Below are positions 1-12,834 of a stretch of 64,000 nucleotides of DNA, one piece after another. Location of the stretch: NCBI GenBank assembly GCA_946811185.2, contig OX328096.1:66238845-66302844 (forward strand). The letters run 5' to 3'. Below the pieces are notes generated by a model. It saw nothing but the letters and a program-made list of their open reading frames with translations. It did not search any database and was not told the origin of the DNA. Every line of letters starts with the position of its first letter. Position 1 is the first letter of the stretch. This DNA comes from Hippopus hippopus (lineage: Eukaryota; Mollusca; Bivalvia; Cardiida; Cardiidae). The position numbers and the translations under genes were made by a program.

Positions 1-600
1 ACCTTTGACCGATTGACCTCAAAATCAATAGGGATCACCTACATTCCGAGACACATGTCTGTGCCAAATTTGACGAACCTAGGTCAATTCTGTGTCTAGT
101 TATCATCCGGACAAGGTTTGGTCTATATATCAACATGTTGACGGTCACTGTGACCTTGACCTTTGACCAATTGACCTCAAAATCAATAGGGATCATCTAC
201 ACTCTGAGACGCATGTCTGTGCCATATTTGACGAACCTAGGTCAATTCTGTGTCTAGTTATCATCTGGACAAGGTTTGGTCTATATATCAACATGTTGAT
301 GGTCACTGTGACCTTGACCTTTGACCGATTAACCTCAAAATCAATAGGCATCATCTACACTCCGAGACACATGTCTGTGCCAAATTTGACGAATCTAGGT
401 CAATTCTGTGTCTAGTTATCATCCGGACAAGGTTTGGTCTATATATCAACATGTTGAAGGTCACTGTGACCTTGACCTTTGACCGATCGACTTCAAAATC
501 GGTAGGGATCATCTACACTCCGAGACACATGTCTGTGCCAAATTTGACGAACCTAGGTCAATTCTGTGTCTAGTTATAATCCGGACAAGGTAAGGTCTAC
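1..600. repeat. 158-bp tandem repeat, about 3.8 copies
   Basis: The phrase ACCTTTGACC recurs at 1, 159, 317 and 475, an exact 158-bp period with few differences between copies. The array runs off the left edge and ends in a GACCGACCGACCGAC run near 604-624, followed by a short AGGGGGCATAATTA tail. No coding signal. Confidence 0.95.
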
Positions 601-645
601 CGACTGACCGACCGACCGACATTAGCAAAGCAATATACCCCCACT

Positions 646-1410
646 TCGTTGAAGGGGGCATAATTACTCAAAATTCACACTAGGTAGAGTTATTGTTCTT
701 GCGCACTGTACTCCGTAATATTGCAACAAACATGCATACCAAGTTTGAAGTCACTCTAACTTGAGATGACAAAGTTATATTCCAGACAAGCACTAAATGC
801 TGTAAAAATGACGATCAAAGGGAAATAACTCAAAATTCATGCTAGGAAGAGTTATGGGTCTTGTGCACTGTACTCTGTAAATTTTCAACAATCATGCATA
901 CCAAATTTGAAGATGTTCAGACCAGAGATGACAAAGTTATATTCCAGACAAGCAGAAAATGCTGTAAAAATGACGATCAAAGGGAAATAACTCAAAGACA
1001 GCACCAGGTAGAGTTATGGTTCTTTCGCACTGCACTCCGAATTATTGCAACAAACACACATGCCAAGTTTCAAGTCAATCAGACTGGAGATGAAAAAGTT
1101 ATGCTCCGGACAAGCAAAAAATGCTGTAAAAATGACGATCAAAGGGAAATAACTCAAAGACAGCACGAGGTAGAGTTATGGTTCTTTCACACTGCACTCC
1201 GTATTATTGCAACAAACACACATGCCAAGTTTCAGGTCAATCGGACTGGAGATGACAAAGTTATGCTCCGGACAAAGAACTGGTCGCCGCCCGCCCACCT
1301 GCCCAGACGCTTGCCAGGACGCCCGCCCGAACGCCAACCTGTACGCCATGGGTGATCCCATAATATGTCCCATCTTTGACGGGCGTATAAAAAGGAAGCC
1401 TCCATAACAA
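646..1410. repeat. 162-bp tandem repeat, about 4 copies
   Basis: The phrase GATGACAAAGTTAT (with small changes) recurs at 765, 927, 1089 and 1251, an exact 162-bp period. The same family is present in reverse complement at 59600-60720. Open frames inside it are made by the periodicity (162 is a multiple of 3) and are not genes. The block ends in a C-rich run and ATAAAAAGGAAGCC. Confidence 0.93.
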
Positions 1411-1640
1411 ATGCATTCAAATTGAGGAGCTGTCTTATCAAAGTTTGAATTTTCACACTACAGGCAGATAACACATTGCCTAGATTATTGTGACGGCTCA
1501 CAAGTAGCAGACAGGGGGGCTGCTATTGTTGGCCAAAGGAAACCCAAAATGACTCATGCTGCCAGCAGGGATCCAACCATGATTGCCAAATTACAACTTC
1601 AATGCCTAAATCACCCAGTCACAGATGACCAAAAGAACAA

Positions 1641-2716
1641 GAGGGCCATCATGGCCCTGTATCGCTCCACTGGCTAATACGTAAAATCACTACATGCCAA
1701 ACATTGCAATACTTGGCCAATTGGTTTTGAACATAAGACCCCTGAAACAGGACTAAAATTGGTAGCCCTAGTTCATATGGTTAGTAACAAGAAGATTTCT
1801 AAAGATTTCACTATATAAGCCCATGTAAAACTTCTGACCCCTCGGGGTGAATCAAATTCCCCCCAGGGCTATAATTTACGCACTCTTGGTGAAGGGTCTC
1901 TAGATATAGCTACATGCGAAATTTGGTAGCCCTACGCTTTATGAATAAGTACAGGGAGATTTCTTAAGTTTTCTCTATATAAGCCCATGTAAAACTTGTG
2001 ACCCCCGGGGCAGGGCCAATTTTGATCCCAGGGCTATAATTTGGGCACTCTTAGTAGAGACCCACTTGGTAGAGACCCACATGCAAAATTTGGTAGCCCT
2101 AGGCCTTACGGCTAGGTACAGGGAGATTTCTAAAGTTTTCCCTAAATAAGCCCATGTAAAACTTGTGACCCCCGGGGTGGGGTCAAATTTGACCCAAGGG
2201 CTATAATTTGGGCACTCTTGGTAGAGGCCCACAAGATAAAGCCACATGCAAAATTTGGTAGCCCTAGGCCTTATGGCTAGGTACAGGGAGATTTCTAAAG
2301 TTTTCCCTATATAAGCCCATGTAAAACTTGTGACCCCCGGGGCGGGGTCCAATTTGACCCCAGGGCTATAATTTCAAGATACTTGATAGAGGCCCACTAG
2401 ACAAAGCTACATGCCAAATTTGGTAGCTCTAGGCCTTATGGTTTCAGACAAGAAGATTTTCAAAGATTTCCAATATTTTTAAGTTTTGTTGCCATGGCAA
2501 CCAGAGTTTTTGAAGGAATCACATTCTTTCAAGAAATTCTGAAGAGGACCATGGCAGGATCATTTCTGTGAATTTTCATCAAAATTGGATGGGTAGTTTC
2601 AGAGAAGAAGATGTTTGAAATAAAAGTTAATGCACGGACGGACGGACACACGGACGCACGACAAACAACGGGCCATGACATAAGCCTGCTGGCCTTTGGC
2701 CAGTGGAGCTAAAAAT
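1641..2716. repeat. Dispersed repeat with internal ~160-bp tandem units
   Basis: Begins AAGAGGGCCATCATGGCCCT, contains about five units with TAAGCCCATGTAAAACTTGT and TTTGGTAGCCCTAGGCC, and closes with ACGGACGGACACACGGACG and GGCCTTTGGCCAGTGGAGCT. A second member lies at 21940-23215. Non-coding. Confidence 0.85.
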
Positions 2717-4375
2717 AGAAATTTCATTTAGTTACACAACAAGTACCTGTGAGTTATTATCAGTTATGTGAAGGGTAAACCCTCTGTTGTAGGCACAGAA
2801 CATCCTCTCACAGCAACTGGATTCTGAAAGATAGAGCCATAGAGATATATTGCATTGGTAAGACAGTCAACTTCCTTCACTCTTCACTAAACAACAAAAT
2901 TTTGGACTCATCAATCATGAAAGCATTTGAGGACAACAAATGAAAAAGAATTCAAATAACTGAATGTCAGTAATAGGGTAAAAATTTTGTGGAAAAAGTT
3001 ATACACAATACATTTTATAAGTTTGTTCCCAGTCCTTATGTAGGCACACTAATTAGATTTGTCATAATATGAGGCCAGAGGGCCACTGGCCTGAAAAAGC
3101 TCAACTGAGTAAAGTGATCTATGATTAACAGACTTGAAGAGGACCTGGTGGTGATAATAAAACACATATACAATATATTCAGCATGCATAATGGAAATAG
3201 CATTGACAGAATTAAGAAAGCAGCCCCAACTTTTATGAGAGTTTGACTGAAAATGAGGCTTCTACAATGCATGCAATGTTTTTTTTTTAAAGAGTTTCTG
3301 CAACCTACTTTTTGAACCTTTGAAAACCAATTTTCAAAGTCATTCAAAATTTCGTTTATTATCATGACAAGCTTCTTACCAACAGTCATAAGAATTTAAC
3401 AGAAAGTGTGGCCTCCAAAATGTGCACATTGTGTTTCAGAAACTTGTCCCAATGTCCTCGTTTTTGACCAAACTTGACCCTTTAAAAACTCATCCCAGAT
3501 ATTACTTAGTAAAACATTCTGGCCAAATTTCATGAGAAGTTAATTGAAAATATAGCCTCTAAAATGCAAAGGACCATAATCACCTATAATTATGTGAAAC
3601 GGAGATCTGAAGGATGTAAATTATATCTACACAGTGGTGGGTGGAAAGGGGTTCAAATGACAATAGCCATGACACTATGAATAAGTAATCCTGTGATGGT
3701 GTAACCCTTTACTTCGTACAGTGAAATTTGGAAATTTTTAAAGGTTTAGCCCTTTCCCAAACAACAAATTTTGGACTCTTCCAAATTAAAAGCATCATTC
3801 TGCATATCTGATGGTTGTACAAATGAGTAAGTTCTTTGATTGGATAGAAAACATTGTGGGAAAAGGAGAAAATGTTGGTTACCAGCATTTTCTCTTTAAC
3901 AAACAATGTTTTTAAAAGACCTGTTTCTCAGGGTCATGAAAACACAGAATTGTTTGGTAAAGGGTTACAAACATTTTATCCCTTTCAGTGCCATAGGTGA
4001 AAAAGAGAGGATTGGGTTTATATATTTAGCACTGAAAAAGTTAGAACTTTAAGTTATTGATAAAGAAATAAAATTATACAAGTTTACAATCACACAAGCA
4101 AAGTTAAGACAAACGGAGAGGTTGTTTCTTCCATTTTTATTCCCACACTCTTCCATGATGTTTCCAATGCTTCTGCCACAAAATGATGTTGGCAAAATGT
4201 ATAAAGAAAAGGGAAACACAAGACAGGAATATGAGAAAGGTAGAATCTTTTCATAAGAGAGATTTTGATCTTCAGATCTTTTTGAAGGTGGTTGATTATA
4301 GGTATACATACTAATCTTATGCATGCATGTATTTACCCATGACCACACAACCCCGAGTTTTAATGACCCAGGTAA
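2717..4375. other. No gene seen
   Basis: AT-rich sequence with fragments of dispersed repeats: 3420-3560 resembles the units of 13565-14040, and 3703-3970 is a degraded copy of the TTAA MITE family. Short open frames show no conserved motif. Confidence 0.6.
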
Positions 4376-4556
4376 ATAAAACCTTTGAAAACATTGTGAG
4401 AAAAGGAGAAAATGCTGGTAACCAGCATTTTCTCCTTTTCCCATAATGTTTTCTAACCTTTCAGAAACATGTCAAATCATTTGAGCAACACATTATTTGT
4501 CTGCAAATGCTTTCAATTTGGTCTGGTCCAAAACTTCGTCGTTGGGTGAAGAGTAA
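4376..4556 (-). mobile_element. TTAA MITE copy
   Basis: Member of the main MITE family of this window. The family unit is about 225 bp, begins TTAACCCTTTACCA, ends TGGTAAAGRGTTAA, and has a central hairpin GGAGAAAATGCTGGT / ACCAGCATTTTCTCC flanked by GTGGGAAAA and TTTTCCCAC. This copy is in reverse orientation and its left end is degraded. Confidence 0.8.
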
Positions 4557-4577
4557 CTCCTTTGCACTGCAGTGGCT

Positions 4578-4797
4578 TATTAAACTTTTACTTATTACCA
4601 AGCAACAAAATCTTTGACTGGACCAAATTCTAAGCATTTGTGGACGACAAATTTAATGTGGCACAAATGATGGAATTTGTCTTTGGAAGGAGAGAAAACA
4701 GTGTGGGTAAAGGAGAAAATGCTGGTTACCATAATGTTTTCAAATGTCTTGTTTTTCAGAGTTGTTACAAGTCAGGATTGTTTGGTAAAGGGTTAAA
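4578..4797 (+). mobile_element. TTAA MITE copy
   Basis: Forward copy of the TTAA family, from a degraded TTAAACTTTTA start to TTTGGTAAAGGGTTAA. One arm of the central hairpin has been lost after ATGCTGGTTACC. Confidence 0.8.
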
Positions 4798-5035
4798 TCT
4801 TCAGCATTGCAATGGATACTTTAATTTATAATCAGATGACACAATTTTTTACCTGTATATATAAAAAGTACCAGTACTTGCAGATGACAAATTAAATGTG
4901 GCTTAAATGTAAAGATTTATCTTTAAAAGGGTAGGAAACATTGTGAGCACATCATACTCAGGTGAGCTGAAAACAGCTTTGAAACTGCAATATTTGCATT
5001 CAAAGTACTGACTACAAAATGACCAATTCATTCAT

Positions 5036-5264
5036 TTAACCCTGTAACAAACAATTCCTGGTTTTCACGACCCTGTGATGGAAAGCCTTGGAAAACCTTG
5101 AGGGAAAAGGAGAAAATGCTGGTAACCAGCATTTTCTCCTTTTCCCACAATGTTTTCTACCCGTTCAGAGACCAATTTCATGAATTGAGACACTTTTAAT
5201 TTGTGGTCTGCAAATGCTTTCAATATGGACCAGTCTAACATTTTGTCGTTTGGTATAGAGTTAA
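5036..5264 (-). mobile_element. TTAA MITE copy, intact ends
   Basis: Starts TTAACCCTGTAACAAAC and ends TTTGGTATAGAGTTAA, both ends at TTAA. The central hairpin AAAATGCTGGTAACCAGCATTTTCTCC is present as an inverted repeat. Partial copies follow at about 5270-5420. Confidence 0.88.
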
Positions 5265-5761
5265 TATCTAATGTGTAATCCTTTACCACACAATCTGGAC
5301 TTTTGACGACCCTGAGAAAGAAAGCTGGCAACCAGCATTTTCTTTTTCCACAATATCTTACACTTAAAGACTTCAGGAGCTTACCTTCTTGCACAAAGAA
5401 CACCTGCTGTCCCATTGTATTTGTAACCTCATACCTGTTGGCCGTCTCGAAACCAGTCAAAACTGAAAACAGAAAAAAAAACAACACTTATGACTTCTAG
5501 AAGTCTGCATCACAGGCTTTGTTTTGTCACAAACTTTGCAACACTGCAAAGAAAGGTGCATTCTGATCTTAGATCTATACTGATCAGTATGGAGCATTTC
5601 CGGCTATAGCTGGAATCCATAAATATTTTAATCAATCAGTTTGAACCTTTACTAACACTGAAATCATTTGTGCTGCATCAACAAACCTACACAAGTAAAA
5701 TAAATCCAAGGGTCGAAGCTCATGCAGAGCCAGTTTCTATACATAATTCACTAAGATTCAA

Positions 5762-5890
5762 GCATGAATGCATGGATAAATGAATGAATGAATGAATTGT
5801 GAATGAATGAATGAATTGTGAATGAATTGTGAAAGAACGAACAAACAAACAAAGAAACAAATGAATGAACAAACAAATTAATGAATGAAG
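5762..5890. repeat. GAAT microsatellite
   Basis: Runs of GAATGAATGAAT, AACAAACAAACA and AATGAATGAA; imperfect 4-bp simple repeat. Confidence 0.9.
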
Positions 5891-5894
5891 ATTA

Positions 5895-7560
5895 CCTGCA
5901 TTTTCTCCTTTTTCTACAATGTTTTCTACACTTCCAAAGAGAAATTCAGTTTTTTCAGTAACATTTGTTGCCTTCCAATGCTTTCAATTTGGACCAGTCC
6001 AGAATTTTTCATTTGGTAAAGAGCTAATCAATCATTTAATTAATTAATTAACCAGAAAGTTGTCCGCTATCAGAAAATGCTTTATGCTTTTTTCCTCAAA
6101 CAGGTCCAAAAGCTTGCAACAAAATGGTTTTGCCATCTACTCAATACTGATGGCGGCCGGGCTGTAAGTCTGGTAATGACCTTGTACATTCAAAAGACAA
6201 TGAAGCTCATGCCTAGGTCTTTCTTACATGGAAATACCTCACACTCAATTTATATCCTAAATCATTTTATTGGAATGGCAATGTCTTATCCTTCACTAGA
6301 TGACAAAATTTTAGATTCATACAAATAAAAAGCATTTGCCAAAATGAAATAAGCCAATGCTGCTTCTCTTTCAAAGAACAGAAAACATAAGTTGTCAAAA
6401 CAAAAAATGCCTGTTACCAACATTTTCTCCTTTTCCCATGAGATTTTCAGAAGCCTTCTTCCCCAGGGTCATCTTAACTTGGGATCATGTTTAGTAAGGG
6501 ATAAGGAAAGGAGATGTGGCAAACGTTTTCCTCTTGAAAATGTACCACTCAATCCATTTTTAACGAAACTTTGGGAGACATTGTGAGGCAAGATAAATAT
6601 TTCAGTTACCAGTATTTTTCTCCTTTTTTCCAGAATGTTTTCAAAAGGCCTCATCCTGAGGGTTATTGAAACACAGGATTGTTTGGAAAAGAGTTAATCA
6701 GTAAATAGCCTTCAATTATGGGATAAAGGGTAGCACAACATGAAACAGATCACATGATACAAAATCAATACAGAAACTATTGTGAAACTTCAAGGACATT
6801 TCAGCCAATCAGTAACACCTACTTTACAAAGGTGTTTCTCTTCTCCCACCATTACTTAATAAGCAGAGAGGAAAAGACGGCACAAACCAAAGTACATTTG
6901 GATAATGACAGGATAGTGGAAAATTGTGGCCAATGTACAACTTGCTACTACAGTAGTTTAAACTGTTAACAAAGGATTTATTCAGTATATGGATCAGAAA
7001 GATTTTATAATATTATTGTTGGTAGATTAGTCATTGTTACAGAACCCTCTGGAACACAAAGAAAGATGCAATGGCATGATCTTTTTTTTTTTTTTCAATG
7101 CTGTTTGAAATAATTAAACTTTCCTAATGAAGTACATAATTTAGACTCTTTCAAATTCACAACCATCTGCAGACAAGACACCCAAAGTTGGTACAAATGA
7201 GCTTGAGCTCTCTCATCAAGTAGAAAACATTTTGGGAAAAGGAGAAAATGCTGGTTAACAGCATTTTCTCCTTTCCCCACAATGTTTTCAAAAGCATTTC
7301 CCAGGGTCTTGACAATGCAAGATTGTTTGGTAAAGGAATAAAACCTTAACCATCCCACAAAAAGTTAGACTTGTCCAACCTGAAAGCATTTACTGACTTC
7401 AAAATAAATGTGACTCAAAGACTTTAGTTTTTGGATGAGTTGAACATATTGTAGGAAGAGGAGAACATAATTACCATTTTATTCTCCTTTTTCCACAATG
7501 TTTTTGAAAGTCTTCTTCTTTTGGGTCATGTAACTTGGGATAGTTTGGTGAAGGGTTACA
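5895..7560. repeat. Cluster of broken TTAA MITE copies
   Basis: Partial copies near 5895-6030, 6294-6700, 7130-7340 and 7360-7555, in both orientations, recognised by the central AAATGCTGGTTAACAGCATTT hairpin or by the TTTGGTAAAG end. No gene is seen among them. Confidence 0.7.
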
Positions 7561-7667
7561 CAAAAATTAACCGACTGCTTAAACCCCAACTTTTAAAGAT
7601 CACAAGAAAGAACACTTCTAAAACCATTATGGGAAAACAGGAATGTTTTCTATCCCTGCATATACTA

Positions 7668-7905
7668 ATACGCCCGGCCAAGTGGCTCAGTGGTAAGTGT
7701 ATCCAACTTGTGACCTGGTGGTTGGGGGTTTAATAAATGACTTTTTGCCTCTCATCTAGAAAGTAGTCAGTGGCTTGGAAAAAAAAGTTGTGTCAGCACT
7801 GGTGTGAGAAAGCAAGGAAACACATGCATAGGTTCACTGGCCACTGTGATATGACGTAATTTAGCTGTTAAAAAGAGATTAAACTCCAAACCAAATAGAC
7901 AAATA
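7668..7905 (+). mobile_element. tRNA-derived SINE
   Basis: GGCCAAGTGGCTCAGTGGTA followed by TCCAACTTGTGACCTGGTGG looks like a tRNA head with A box; the B box is degenerate (GGGGGTTTAATA). The body ends AAAAAGAGATTAAACTCCAA. Confidence 0.6.
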
Positions 7906-8045
7906 CATGTACATGTATTATCAGTTTAAGATCACTTCCTTTCTCCTCCGCAAAAGCTTTCAAACAAGACAATCCTAAAAATTTACCTGGCTGGTTAAAT
8001 ATTTACCAAACGACAAACTCTTAATCGAGTCCTAATTGAAAGTAT

Positions 8046-9054
8046 GGTGTGCGGTAAAAATGTCAGAGGTAAAAATGCCAGAGGTAAAAATACCAGAGGT
8101 AAAAATGTCAAGGGTCAAAGTGGTATATATGCCAGAGGTAATAATGTCATAGGTGAAAATGCCAGATGTATCAACTATCTTAAACATGTGGGGAAAAAGT
8201 AGCAGCCATCCAGATAGCTCAGTTGCGGATTTGATACCAGGTTAAATCACACTTATTCTCGTGAAAAGCATTTGCCTCTACCTCTGACCAGATCACATCA
8301 TAGCATCTTCAGTTGATAACATAACATGTTTAAACTGTTGTAAAATGAATGAGGAAACATTGGAACAAAAGGAGAAATTGCTCCTTATAAGCACATTATG
8401 GGCAATTTCTTGTTTAGTCACAATGTTCTTCAAATTTTATCTGCTGTTGGATAAATGTACTGGAGCAAAAGGATGATTTTTCTTTTGTCATAATGTTTGA
8501 TAATTTATAAATAAATGGTAGAAGCTAGATAAAACACGTCCTTGCTTTTCCATTAATGTTTCATCTTATGTTTTCCAAATAAAATTGAATAAAAACAATG
8601 AGGTTTCTGTGCAATATCGTTCATGAATTGCGATAAATGGGTATTTCAAAGAAGTTCTCCCATATACATGTATACTGTTCTTTTGAATGCATTGCAATCC
8701 TGAAAAAAAAGTATCCTAGATGATAGTATGAGATCTTAGTCCACACATTTCTTCTATTTGTCTCTAAACCAGTGTTGATTTTGACTGACTGCTTTCTCAG
8801 ATGATGCAGAGGCCAGAAATAAGTGAGTTCTGACCAGGTTTCTAACCTGCTAGCCCTTGACCAACTGAGCTATCCTGAATGGCCACTGCTTTTTTCCCCA
8901 TATTTATATAGTTAATGGATCTGGCATTTTTACCTATGACATTATTACCTCTGGCATATATACCACTTTGACATTGACATTTTTACCACTGGTATTTTTA
9001 CCACTGGCATTTTAGTATCTGGCATTTTTACCTCTGACATTTTTACCTACATTC
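8046..9054. mobile_element. Foldback transposon with ~230-bp inverted repeats
   Basis: Flanked by an exact 8-bp duplication, GAAAGTAT, at 8038-8045 and 9055-9062. The arms (about 8050-8280 and 8800-9050) are inverted copies built outside from a minisatellite of GGTAAAAATGYCAGA units and inside from a tRNA-like segment with GATAGCTCAGTTG. It has inserted into an older TTAA MITE, whose halves lie on both sides. No transposase is encoded, so mobility would need one in trans. Confidence 0.88.
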
Positions 9055-9375
9055 GAAAGTATTTTGCAGAAGACATGTTAAATGTGGCTCAAATTATGGA
9101 AGTTGTCTTTGATACAACAGAAAACAATGTGGGAAAAGAAGAAAATGCTGGTTACCAGCATTTTCTTCTTTTCCCACATGTTTTCAAAAGGCCTCTTTCT
9201 TATAGTTGTTAAAACTCAGAATTTATTGCGAAAGGGTTAAGAGAGTATAAATATGTTTCAGCTATTTCTGTTTTCTGAGCTGTTCAATGAATGTACATGG
9301 TATGTTGAAATACCTAATGTGATATATCAGTAATCAGTATTTATAGAAACCTATTTATTTGTATAGTAACTCTGC

Positions 9376-9617
9376 TTAAACTCTTTACCAAAACAACAAA
9401 TTTTAGTCTTGTCCAAATTCAAAACATTTCCAGATAACAAAACAATTATCAAATTGACTCAAATATTTAAATTTGTTTTAAAATTTCTTTGTGGAAGGGT
9501 AGAAAACAGTGTGGGCAAAATACTGGTTATCAGCATTTTTCTCCTTTTCCCACATTATTTTGAAAAGCCTCGTCTCTCAGGGTTGTAAAAAGTCTGGATT
9601 GTGTTGTAAAATGTTAA
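9376..9617 (+). mobile_element. TTAA MITE copy (first of an abutting pair)
   Basis: Begins TTAAACTCTTTACC and ends GTTGTAAAATGTTAA; the last TTAA (9614-9617) is also the first TTAA of the next copy. Confidence 0.8.
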
Positions 9618-9840
9618 CTCTTTACCTCAAAATCCAGAGTTTTAATCACCCTGAGGAGAGAGCCTTTGAAAACTTGGAGGGAAAGGGAGAAAAAGTTTGT
9701 AACAAGCATTTTCTCCTTTACCCACAAGGTTTCCTACATTTTCACACAGATAATTACCACCATTTCAGCTGAATTTTATGTCGTTGCAAATACTTTCAAT
9801 ACGGACCAGTCCAAAATTTTGTCGTTTGGCATAGAGTTAA
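9614..9840 (-). mobile_element. TTAA MITE copy (second of an abutting pair)
   Basis: Reverse copy from TTAACTCTTTACCTC to TTTGGCATAGAGTTAA, sharing one TTAA with the copy before it. Confidence 0.85.
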
Positions 9841-9982
9841 CATCACAAGTACAATCAACAAACCCCTGTGGGGGTAAATTGGGAGGGGCTTTAATTCTAA
9901 AATACCAAATATAACAAGTGTATTTGCATCATTGTGATAAAGAAAGAAATTGCTCAGATAGATTTTCATTTAACATTTGCAC

Positions 9983-10163
9983 TTAACCTTTTACCACATA
10001 ATCCTGAGTTTCAATGACCCTATGAGAGATGCCTTTTGAAAACCTTGTGGGAAAAGGAGAAAATGCTGGTAACTAGCAATTTCTCCTTTTCCCACAATGT
10101 TTTTTAACTCTATCACAGACAGAAGTTGGTCGAGTTCAAAATGTTGTTTTTTGGTAAAGGGCA
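9983..10163 (-). mobile_element. TTAA MITE copy, right end degraded
   Basis: Begins TTAACCTTTTACCACA, keeps the hairpin AAATGCTGGTAACTAGCAATTT, and fades at TTGGTAAAGGGCAAG. Confidence 0.8.
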
Positions 10164-10452
10164 AGTCATAAAGCAGATGTACAGTGTAAAGTGTGATAAA
10201 GGGTAAAAATACCAGCTCAAATGGTGTGTAACCTAGTACATGTGAATTCTATTATGAATGAGACCCTTAGAATGACAATTAGTCAGTGAAAAACAGTGTC
10301 TATAGCCCCTTAAAAAAGATTGTTGTATGGAACACTTCAAGCCTGCTGAAGTCTGGACACCTCGTAAAATATCTAACACTATATCCAAGATCTGACTGCA
10401 TATTCTGTGCAGTCTGATCTCAATATACACTGTCTGTAAAGCAAATGAAACT

Positions 10453-10681
10453 TTAACCCTTTACTAAACAATGACAACTTTTAACGACCCTGGGAAAGAA
10501 GCCTTTTGAAAACATTGTGGGAAAAGGAGAAAATGCTGGTAACCAGCATTTTCTCCTTTTCCCACTATGTTTTCTACCCAATCCAAGAAAAATCGCATCA
10601 TTTGAACCACACTGAAATTGTCGTCTGCAAATGCTTTCAATTTTGACATGTCTACAATTTTGTCGTGTGGTAAAGGGTTAA
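10453..10681 (-). mobile_element. TTAA MITE copy, intact ends
   Basis: 229 bp from TTAACCCTTTACTAAAC to GTGTGGTAAAGGGTTAA with the full central hairpin. One of the best-preserved copies. Confidence 0.9.
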
Positions 10682-11256
10682 CAAGACTTTAGTACTGTTA
10701 ACCCTTAGAGTGCCTTCCACAACTACAGGTGCTTTTGCAGCCAGTGTTGGTCAAGATTATACTGCAAAAATCAAACAGTCTGATCTCTGATCTACACTGT
10801 TCACTTTGTTTATACAGGTGCATTCTGGAAATTAGGAACCTTAATTATTTGTACATGTAGTTGTTTGTGTCTATTTCCGAACTTAAAATGTCTGTTCGAT
10901 CTCACAGGGTTAGCCTAGTTGCCTGTGACCTATAGCATAAATAATATCATATGATACCATTATAGTTTTTCATCATCTGTCTTCCTTCATACAAGGCTAG
11001 ACTCTGATTGAATTACCATGATCTAAATTATATGAACTCATTTATCACACAAAAGGAAAATTCAGGCTGGTCCAGATTGAAAGTATTTCCACACAGCCAT
11101 TTAACTCTTTACCAAACATGATTATTTAGACTGGTCCAAATCGAAAGCATTTGCAAATAACTAAATGGATATGAACCAAACAGTTGCATAGATATCTTTG
11201 AAAGGGTCAAATAGATAGTGTAAAAAAGAAAAAAAAAATGGTTATATGCAACAGTG

Positions 11257-11486
11257 TTAAACCCTTTACCAAACAACAAAATTATTGACTGTATCAAATT
11301 GAAAGCATTTGCAGACAACAAATTAAATGTTGCTAAATTAGTGATTTCTATCTTTGATAGGGTAGAAAACATTGTGGGAAAAGGAGAAAATGCTGGTTAC
11401 CAGCATTTTCTTCTTTTCCCTCAATGTTTTCAAAGGGCTTTCCTTTTAGGGTCGTTAAAAGTCGGGATTATGTGGTAAAGAGTTAA
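11257..11486 (+). mobile_element. TTAA MITE copy (first of an abutting pair)
   Basis: 230 bp, TTAAACCCTTTACCAAAC to TGTGGTAAAGAGTTAA, full hairpin. Its final TTAA is the first TTAA of the next copy. Confidence 0.92.
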
Positions 11487-11708
11487 ACCCTTTACCACAT
11501 AATCCTTTTAACTACCCTAAAAAGGAAGACTTTTTTAAATATTGTTGGAAAAGGAGAAAATGCTGGTAACCAGCATTTTCTCCTTTCCCCACAATGTTTT
11601 CTATCCCATCAAAGACAGAAATCATCATTTGAGCTACACTTAATTTGTGGTCTGCAATTGCTTTCAATTTGGTCCAATCGAAAATTTTGTTGTTTGGTAA
11701 AGAGTTAA
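11483..11708 (-). mobile_element. TTAA MITE copy (second of an abutting pair)
   Basis: Reverse copy, TTAAACCCTTTACCACA to TGTTTGGTAAAGAGTTAA, full hairpin. The pair is head to head with one shared TTAA. Confidence 0.92.
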
Positions 11709-12285
11709 ATTTAACAACAGTCGAAAATGTTGAAAAACTCATTTTAACTATGTGACATCTACACCTCAGACATTTAACAATTAATTGTATTGTTGTCGTT
11801 GTTGGTCTATAAAATAGTGCTCATTGCTTTCAGTAGAAAAGAACACATAATGTTAACTTCCATTACTTTGTGTAGGCTTACGTGAGCAGGTTATGAAGTA
11901 AAGTTTTTGCCAATGCTTGGTTTTTAATTGATAATTCAGTCATAGGAACATATCTAGAGAGTACATTTTGAGAAAAGTAAAATATTTTTGCAGAGTACAT
12001 GTATAGACAGGGCTATCATGACAATACCTTGCCTTTTCTTTGGAAACAGCTGAGCTAAAATTTGAATAATGTAGCCCCTTCAGCCACAATATTTTCAACA
12101 GAAATTTTGCATAAGAAAAAGACATCTTCAGTTTTAATCAGATATTTTCAACATTAGTACAATATTTTGGGGTAGGTAAAATTCTTTCTATTTGACAATT
12201 TATTCTTTCAGAGCCAAATGTATTAACTTGACCTCTTTTGACAGCTGACAACCCACTGAATTGAACAGCTGAAAATATAGAACAC
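11709..12285. other. No gene seen
   Basis: AT-rich sequence with no convincing coding, RNA or repeat structure. Confidence 0.5.
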
Positions 12286-12430
12286 TGAATTGAATTGATT
12301 GATTGAATGGTGGTTTATGCTGCTTTCAACATTATTTTATTAATAACACTGCTAAAGCTCGCATATTTATGTATGGCCTGGGTTTCACAAGTGTTATGGA
12401 GCTACAGTGCTTCAATACACTGATCAATGG
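12286..12430. repeat. SINE-like fragment
   Basis: GATTGATTGAATGGTGGTTTATGCTGC with CCTGGGTTTCAC; the same pattern starts the repeats at 15600-15805 and 26533-26850. Confidence 0.45.
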
Positions 12431-12607
12431 ACTTACTCTCTAACATCTCCTTCTTCTGCCTCACATTGAGTCTGTTCAGCTGTTTCAGGTACTCTAGGGC
12501 AGGGGGTAGACCCATAACTACCTGCTGCATGGGCATATCCACTGTAATAAATAATCATAATATTGATGAGATAATAATAGTAACCCTTTACCAAACAATG
12601 CTGTGTT

Positions 12608-12834
12608 TTAAAACTCTTTACCAAACGACATTTAGATTGGACCAAATTCAAAGCATCTGCAGACAACAAATTAAATCTTGTTAATATGATGATTTCTGAC
12701 TTTGATAGGGTAGAAAATATTGTGGGAAAAGGAGAAAATGCTGGTTACCAGCATTTTCCCCTTTTCCCACAATGTTTTCTATAGGCTTCTTTCTCAGGGT
12801 CGTTAAAAGTCGGGATTGTGTGGTAAAGAGTTAA
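12608..12834 (+). mobile_element. TTAA MITE copy
   Basis: Begins TTTAAAACTCTTTACCAAAC and ends GTGTGGTAAAGAGTTAA; complete hairpin. A truncated copy begins just before it at 12581, and a degraded reverse copy starts at the shared TTAA (12831). Confidence 0.85.

Noticed and set aside
861..1355. 164-codon open frame
   Set aside because: Produced by a 162-bp tandem repeat whose period is a multiple of three; the protein repeats itself with the DNA.
11254..11742. Frames containing VENIVGKGENAGYQHFLLF, seen many times in the window
   Set aside because: Translation of the central hairpin of the TTAA MITE; recurs in both orientations with stops close by.
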